Positions 6,199 to 10,163 of a stretch of 10,163 nucleotides of DNA are shown in pieces; within the stretch, counting starts at the first letter, position 1; every line of letters starts with the position of its first letter. The notes under the pieces were generated by a model. The model saw nothing but the letters and a program-made list of their open reading frames with translations, made no database searches and was not told the origin of the DNA. The stretch comes from an uncultured Flavobacteriales bacterium (GTDB lineage Bacteria > Bacteroidota > Bacteroidia > Flavobacteriales_D > Crocinitomicaceae). The translations under genes were made by a program, and so were the position numbers. The stretch spans positions 1 through 10,163 of the forward strand of contig CAJQOB010000379.1 of the NCBI GenBank assembly GCA_905479845.1, given 5' to 3'.

Positions 6199-7350
6199 AT
6201 GGAAGTGAACTTTGACGATATAAGACCCTATAATGACTCGGAGGTGAGTGAGGTGCTAGGGCGCCTACTTAAAAACGATGAATTCCTTACTAGCATTGCT
6301 AAATTTCGTCGTCCAGGCTTAAATAAAGCTCTACCGAACATCTCAAGAAAGCTTGTTAAACAACGACTCAAAAAAAAATTGACGGGAATCAACACAATTG
6401 ATTCGTTGCAAAGTGCCATTGGAGAATACGTGCGTAAAATTCTTTCTGCAACGACTTCTGGATTGGAAGTGGCTGGATTGAGCGATATTTCCAAAGACGC
6501 CCCTCACCTATTCATTAGCAACCACCGCGATATTGTTATGGACCCAGCGTTAATTGGATACATGCTCAGAAATTCTGTTCATGGAACTGTCCAAATTGCG
6601 ATTGGTGATAATCTTCTAAAAAGGGATTACATTTCGGACTTGATGCGATTGAACAAGAGTTTTATTGTGAAGAGATCGGTTCAAGGAAGAGAGAAACTGT
6701 TGGCTTCAAAGCAACTCTCGCAGTACATTTATCACGCTATCGACAGTGGTAGTAACGTATGGATTGCACAACGTGAAGGGCGAGCTAAAAATGGAATTGA
6801 TAAGACAGATCCAGCCTTATTGAAGATGTTCCACTTGTCGAATCGAGATGCGAAACCAAAAATGTCCATCAAGGATTCAATTGATAAATTGCGCATCATC
6901 CCTGTTTCCATTTCATACGAATACGATCCTTGTGCTGAAATGAAAGCGAGAGAGTTATTTGAAATTGACAAACACGGTTCATTCGAAAAAGACGAAAACA
7001 GCGATACTTTGAGCATTTCCGAAGGACTGAATGGAGACAAGGGAAACATCCATTTGAAGTTTGGGAAAGAAATTGTAGCTGCGGACGACGATCCTGTGAA
7101 CATTGCTCTTCAGATTGATGAACAAATCATTTCAAACTACAAGCTTCACCCTTCGAATTATTTGGCGTATGAAAAGCTTCAGATAGCTGATCCTAGCATT
7201 GGACCTGAATTAAAAGATCTGGATATCAACCTTTCTCAAATTGAGTCAAAAAGAATGCATTTTGAAGTGAAATTGGAGCTCATCGATGATGAACTCAAAC
7301 CATACTTCCTTCAGAATTATGCAAATCCTGTGATCAGCAAGTTGAAATAA
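6199..7350 (+). CDS. PlsC/GPAT-like acyltransferase (glycerophosphate acyltransferase family)
   Basis: A 383-residue member of the acyltransferase superfamily that loads fatty acyl groups onto glycerol phosphate or lysophosphatidate. The four blocks occur in order: block I LFISNHRDIVMDPALIG (104-120), block II SFIVKRSVQGREKL (154-167), block III NVWIAQREGRAKNGID (186-201) and block IV IIPVSISYEYDPC (233-245). Block I is odd: the classical HX4D would put Asp five residues after His109, but here Met is there and Asp lies at +2 (Asp111) and +6 (Asp115). I see no clear membrane helix. The protein is longer than simple PlsC (~240 residues), with ~100 extra residues at each end. ATG 6199 is the first start in frame. 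Its stop is five bases from the convergent TetR remnant, a regulator type that often controls lipid genes. The acyl acceptor is unresolved. Confidence 0.85.
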   Translation: MEVNFDDIRPYNDSEVSEVLGRLLKNDEFLTSIAKFRRPGLNKALPNISRKLVKQRLKKKLTGINTIDSLQSAIGEYVRKILSATTSGLEVAGLSDISKDAPHLFISNHRDIVMDPALIGYMLRNSVHGTVQIAIGDNLLKRDYISDLMRLNKSFIVKRSVQGREKLLASKQLSQYIYHAIDSGSNVWIAQREGRAKNGIDKTDPALLKMFHLSNRDAKPKMSIKDSIDKLRIIPVSISYEYDPCAEMKARELFEIDKHGSFEKDENSDTLSISEGLNGDKGNIHLKFGKEIVAADDDPVNIALQIDEQIISNYKLHPSNYLAYEKLQIADPSIGPELKDLDINLSQIESKRMHFEVKLELIDDELKPYFLQNYANPVISKLK

Positions 7351-7355
7351 TTCGA

Positions 7356-7744
7356 CTAAGTTGAGACAAGTTTTTCAATCGTCTTCCACAACAACTTCCC
7401 TTCATTTCTAAGGTCGTCCGAATAGTTATTCAAACTCCATTGAAGAATCGTGAAACGCATGCTACCCATAAACACAGAAGCCAATTGATCAGGTTGTATA
7501 TCCTTTCGAATTGAACCATCTTCTTGTCCGAGTTGAACAATACTCACCACGCGCTCCTTTTTGGTTTTTAGAATATTGCGGACCGCACTTGACAGTTTTT
7601 CCTCGTGTTGGAAACTTGTTTCTGCGACGCAACTTTATACAAAGACACAACACTTAAAACAATAATTGCAGAATCTCCGAGCTTCAGTATTGGGGAGATT
7701 GTGAGCAACCATTTCACGGTATCCTCAACTCTTAGGGGCGTTAC
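7356..7744 (-). pseudogene. TetR-family regulator, C-terminal remnant
   Basis: Minus-strand bases 7634-7356 read openly as a TetR C-terminal ligand/dimer domain. The stretch includes ETSFQHEEKLSSAVRNILK, KKERVVSIVQLGQEDGSIRK, DIQPDQLASVFMGSMRFTIL and QWSLNN, with a normal end (LLWKTIEKLVST). There is no credible start: GTG 7550 falls inside the domain and a TAA at 7637-7635 closes the frame. A second frame (7744-7652) reads VEDTVKWLLTI, then DSAIIVLS, which plausibly continues the same domain upstream. The fit would be AIIVLS joined to ETSFQH with about 29 bases of extra sequence between. The helix-turn-helix DNA-binding part is not recognisable upstream. The protein would not bind DNA, so the gene is probably dead; the upstream extension is less certain than the C-terminal call. 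Confidence 0.6.
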
Positions 7745-7835
7745 TTTCTATGGTATGGATCTTGTCATTGGGGGAGCGAAATGTGGATAAATTTCGAATA
7801 GTTCTTACTGAGAATCAATTTAGTATCTTTAAACC

Positions 7836-7898
7836 ATGCGTTTTGTTATGGTCACCACTGTTCTGCTCTTTTCATTTTTGCGTTTCGCTCAAGACTAA
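7836..7898 (+). pseudogene. Signal peptide of the TPR/SpoIIE gene, cut off by an in-frame TAA
   Basis: ATG 7836 encodes MRFVMVTTVLLFSFLRFAQD, a good Sec signal peptide with a cleavage site after FA, and then TAA at 7896-7898. The frame is identical to that of the downstream TPR/SpoIIE coding region. Past the stop it continues as SSDTTIIRIERLSSE into that protein with no other interruption. The simplest reading is one gene from 7836 to 9779 broken by a single nonsense codon. A chance 20-residue signal peptide in frame, at the right distance and with the usual AQD-type junction, seems unlikely. Confidence 0.7.
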
Positions 7899-7943
7899 TC
7901 TAGCGATACTACTATTATCCGTATTGAAAGATTATCATCCGAA

Positions 7944-9779
7944 ATGGCGAAAGCCACTGCTTACAATGGTGCATCGGAATCAGCATGGCGGCAAGGTGAA
8001 CTGCAAAATGCGCTTGAATATTCTAAACGTGGACTGACTATTGCGAAGAAGTACAAGTATAAATCGATTCAATCCAGATTATACAATAACCGAGGAGTTA
8101 CCTACGATTATTTGAGTGATTACCCTGCGGCCCTCAAGAACTATTTCGCTGGACTAGCGATACAAGAAACTCAAAACGACCCTAAATTGAAGGCATCTAT
8201 TCTTGGCAATATTGGCCTAATTTATTCAAATCAGAAGCAATGGGAAAGATCCTTGAAATATCACAATCGTGCTTTAAAATTAAGTGAATCGATAAATGAT
8301 CAACGTGGTATTTCCATCTCGCTGAACAACGCCGCGATAGTCTACAATGCTCAGGGTCGATTCCGGAAAGCGGCGGAATATTATACAAAATGCATTGAGA
8401 TTGATTCTTTGGTGAATGACACAGTTGTTCTGGGCGATGATTACAACAACATTGCTTTAGTGTATATGGGGTGGAAGGAATACGATGTAGCCATTGACTA
8501 TTTGAAGCGAGCGCTGGAAATCCGAACGAGCACGAATAACACTATTGGCCTGATAATCACAAATTCCAACATAGGAGAAGTACATTTTGTACAAGAGGAT
8601 TTTGAGAGAGCACGCATTTATTTTCAGAGAGCCATTGAATACGCTCGAGAAGCAAACGACCGAGAGAGCTTGAAGTATGTCTACGATTTCCTCGCCAAAA
8701 ATGAAGAAAAAGCAGGTGACCCAATATCGGCGTATCGCTACTATAAATTGTTCATTTCCTATCGCGACAGTATCGACAATTCTACAATCGCTCGAAAACA
8801 AACTGAATTAGAACTCAAATGCCAATTCAATAAGGAAAAGGAAGTCGCCCGAGCGAAACAAGAAGAAAAAGACCGTCAGTACCGTATCATTTTAATTGCG
8901 ATTAGTTCTGGTTTGATTCTCATTCTCCTCTTCTCCATTCTCTTCTTCCGAAAATGGAAGCAAACGCAAGCCCAGCAAGTAATAATTCAAGAGAAAAACG
9001 AACTTGTTCAGCATAAGAATGATGAAATAATGGCATCTATCAGCTATGCAAAACGCATTCAAAAAGCCATTTTGCCTTCAACGTCGACTTTGGGAGAAGC
9101 CTTCTCAAACAACTTTGTACTCTATCTCCCAAAAGACATCGTTTCGGGAGATTTTTATTGGATGGATGAAATCGACTCAACTCAATTCTTGGCTGTCGCA
9201 GACTGCACAGGACACGGAGTTCCTGGGGCGATGATGAGTGTGGTTTGTCACAATGCATTGAATAGATCTGTACACGAATTTGGAAAAAAGAGTTCTTCGG
9301 AAATATTGAATAAAACACGAGAATTGGTCATTAGTGAAATGTCTCAACAGGATGAATCTGTAGCGGACGGAATGGATATTTCACTGTGTGCATTTAACAA
9401 AAAATCGAGTGTGTTGAATTGGGCCGGGGCCAATAATCCTCTCTGGATTTATCGAAAAGCATCACAAACATTAGAAGAAATCAAGGCAGATAAACAGCCA
9501 ATCGGAAATCACCACAACCCTGTCTCGTTCACCGAGCATAAGGTTGAGATCCAAGAAGGAGATCGGATTTATTTATTCTCTGACGGCTATCAAGACCAAT
9601 TTGGAGGGCCAAAACAGAAAAAAATGATGCGCAAAGGCTTTAAGAATGTCATCCTCAGCTCAGCTGAACTTTCCATCAAGGAGCAGCGTGCTTTTCTGAA
9701 TATTACTTTCATTAACTGGAAGAATACTTTAGAGCAAGTCGATGATGTTTGTGTGATCTGTATTGAGCGTATTTCTTGA
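7944..9779 (+). CDS. TPR-repeat, membrane-anchored SpoIIE-type PP2C phosphatase
   Basis: From ATG 7944 this encodes 611 residues. Residues ~5-280 are about six tetratricopeptide repeats (for example ASILGNIGLIYSNQKQWERS at 84-103). A charged helical linker follows, with a transmembrane helix at 314-335 and Arg/Lys (RKWK) on its C-terminal side. A coiled coil (342-375) ends in the common YAKRIQKAILP, and a SpoIIE/PP2C phosphatase domain fills 380-610. Metal-binding residues are present: GDFYW (Asp403), ADCTGHGVPGAMMS (Asp420), GMDIS (Asp478), FSDG (Asp547) and VDDV (600-601). Family members dephosphorylate anti-sigma-factor antagonists or similar switches in response to a signal sensed by the repeats. 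Normally a signal peptide places the repeats in the periplasm. Here that peptide is upstream, behind an in-frame stop, so this start is only the first ATG after it. The product may be non-functional or misplaced. Confidence 0.85.
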   Translation: MAKATAYNGASESAWRQGELQNALEYSKRGLTIAKKYKYKSIQSRLYNNRGVTYDYLSDYPAALKNYFAGLAIQETQNDPKLKASILGNIGLIYSNQKQWERSLKYHNRALKLSESINDQRGISISLNNAAIVYNAQGRFRKAAEYYTKCIEIDSLVNDTVVLGDDYNNIALVYMGWKEYDVAIDYLKRALEIRTSTNNTIGLIITNSNIGEVHFVQEDFERARIYFQRAIEYAREANDRESLKYVYDFLAKNEEKAGDPISAYRYYKLFISYRDSIDNSTIARKQTELELKCQFNKEKEVARAKQEEKDRQYRIILIAISSGLILILLFSILFFRKWKQTQAQQVIIQEKNELVQHKNDEIMASISYAKRIQKAILPSTSTLGEAFSNNFVLYLPKDIVSGDFYWMDEIDSTQFLAVADCTGHGVPGAMMSVVCHNALNRSVHEFGKKSSSEILNKTRELVISEMSQQDESVADGMDISLCAFNKKSSVLNWAGANNPLWIYRKASQTLEEIKADKQPIGNHHNPVSFTEHKVEIQEGDRIYLFSDGYQDQFGGPKQKKMMRKGFKNVILSSAELSIKEQRAFLNITFINWKNTLEQVDDVCVICIERIS

Positions 9780-9876
9780 ACCGTTCATCTAAAATGACAT
9801 TCAATTTCCAACGAGTTTAATCTGATTCTTTCAAAGATCATTATCTTGTTCTTTCCGCTTTGAAATTAAATAAGGT

Positions 9877-10163
9877 ATGATTGTAACGAAACCAAATGAT
9901 TTCCATGTAACGCTAATCGGCGCTGGAATAATGAGTGCAACTCTTGGTATTTTCATCAAGAAATTAATGCCTTTTGCGCGAATCTCTATTTACGAACGAC
10001 TGGATCAAGTCGCAGCGGAAAGCTCAAATGCATGGAATAATGCTGGGACAGGGCACTCAGCATTCTGCGAATTGAATTACACACCACAAAAGGAAGACGG
10101 CTCGATTAATCTATCAAAAGCGATGAGAATTGCACAATCATTCGAAGTATCGAAGCAGTTTTG
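9877..10163 (+). CDS. mqo: Malate:quinone oxidoreductase, N-terminal part (runs off the window)
   Basis: The first 95 codons of Mqo, the FAD enzyme on the inner face of the membrane that oxidises malate to oxaloacetate and passes electrons to quinone, an alternative to NAD-dependent malate dehydrogenase. HVTLIGAGIMSATLG (10-24) is the FAD-binding dinucleotide fold. Next come YERLDQVAAESSNAWNNAG (39-57) and TGHSAFCELNYTP (58-70), which are near-invariant in the family, then DGSINLSKAM and QSFEVSKQF. The ATG follows the SD-like AAGGT by one base and gives the usual short N-terminus. It lies 97 bases after the phosphatase stop, with no clear terminator between. The 3' end is outside the window. 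Confidence 0.95.
   Translation, partial: MIVTKPNDFHVTLIGAGIMSATLGIFIKKLMPFARISIYERLDQVAAESSNAWNNAGTGHSAFCELNYTPQKEDGSINLSKAMRIAQSFEVSKQF

Noticed and set aside
7745..7800. Minus-strand IYPHF resembling the end of a TetR helix-turn-helix (Y-x-H-F)
   Set aside because: It is in the same frame as the 7744-7652 segment but separated from it by TAG. The preceding helices are not visible, so it is too short to call.
7605..8037. Plus-strand frames of 61 and 95 codons before the phosphatase
   Set aside because: They are antisense to the TetR remnant or out of frame with the signal peptide and TPR region, and show no domain character.

Overview
The window looks like chromosomal DNA of a Bacteroidota member, probably a marine or freshwater Flavobacteriales (Cryomorphaceae/Crocinitomicaceae-like). 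Four things point there: low GC content; a Type IX secretion (T9SS) C-terminal sorting-domain fragment; TAnnTTTG promoter elements in place of classic -35/-10 boxes with weak Shine-Dalgarno sites; and a TPR-membrane-SpoIIE phosphatase typical of the phylum. The genus is an inference and no marker gene is present to fix it.

Layout. Bases 1-1465 (+) hold the end of a DEDDh exonuclease and a small fumarylacetoacetate-hydrolase-family enzyme whose leader can fold into a large hairpin that includes the start codon. Bases 1583-4887 (-) hold three co-directional genes: a Gfo/Idh/MocA oxidoreductase, a surface lipoprotein of unknown role, and a polyprenyl-phosphate sugar-phosphate transferase that starts on the base after the lipoprotein stop. 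They suggest a small cell-surface polysaccharide module. A DinB-like protein (5497-4985, -) lies upstream of them. Bases 5577-5740 hold a complete tRNA-His unit: -7 promoter element, leader hairpin, tRNA, and a UUCG-loop terminator.

Bases about 5.75-7.9 kb are a zone of gene decay around an intact PlsC-like acyltransferase (6199-7350, +). A C-terminal T9SS sorting domain with no parent protein and at least one frameshift sits just after the tRNA. A TetR-type regulator reduced to its C-terminal part (-) converges on the acyltransferase. The following TPR/SpoIIE phosphatase gene has an in-frame TAA directly after a good signal peptide. The window ends in the first 95 codons of malate:quinone oxidoreductase (mqo).

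I found no CRISPR array, insertion sequence, phage gene or defence system, and nothing that I would call a new multi-gene system. The points most worth checking are the stop codon behind the phosphatase signal peptide, the orphan T9SS domain beside the tRNA, and the structured leader of the hydrolase gene.
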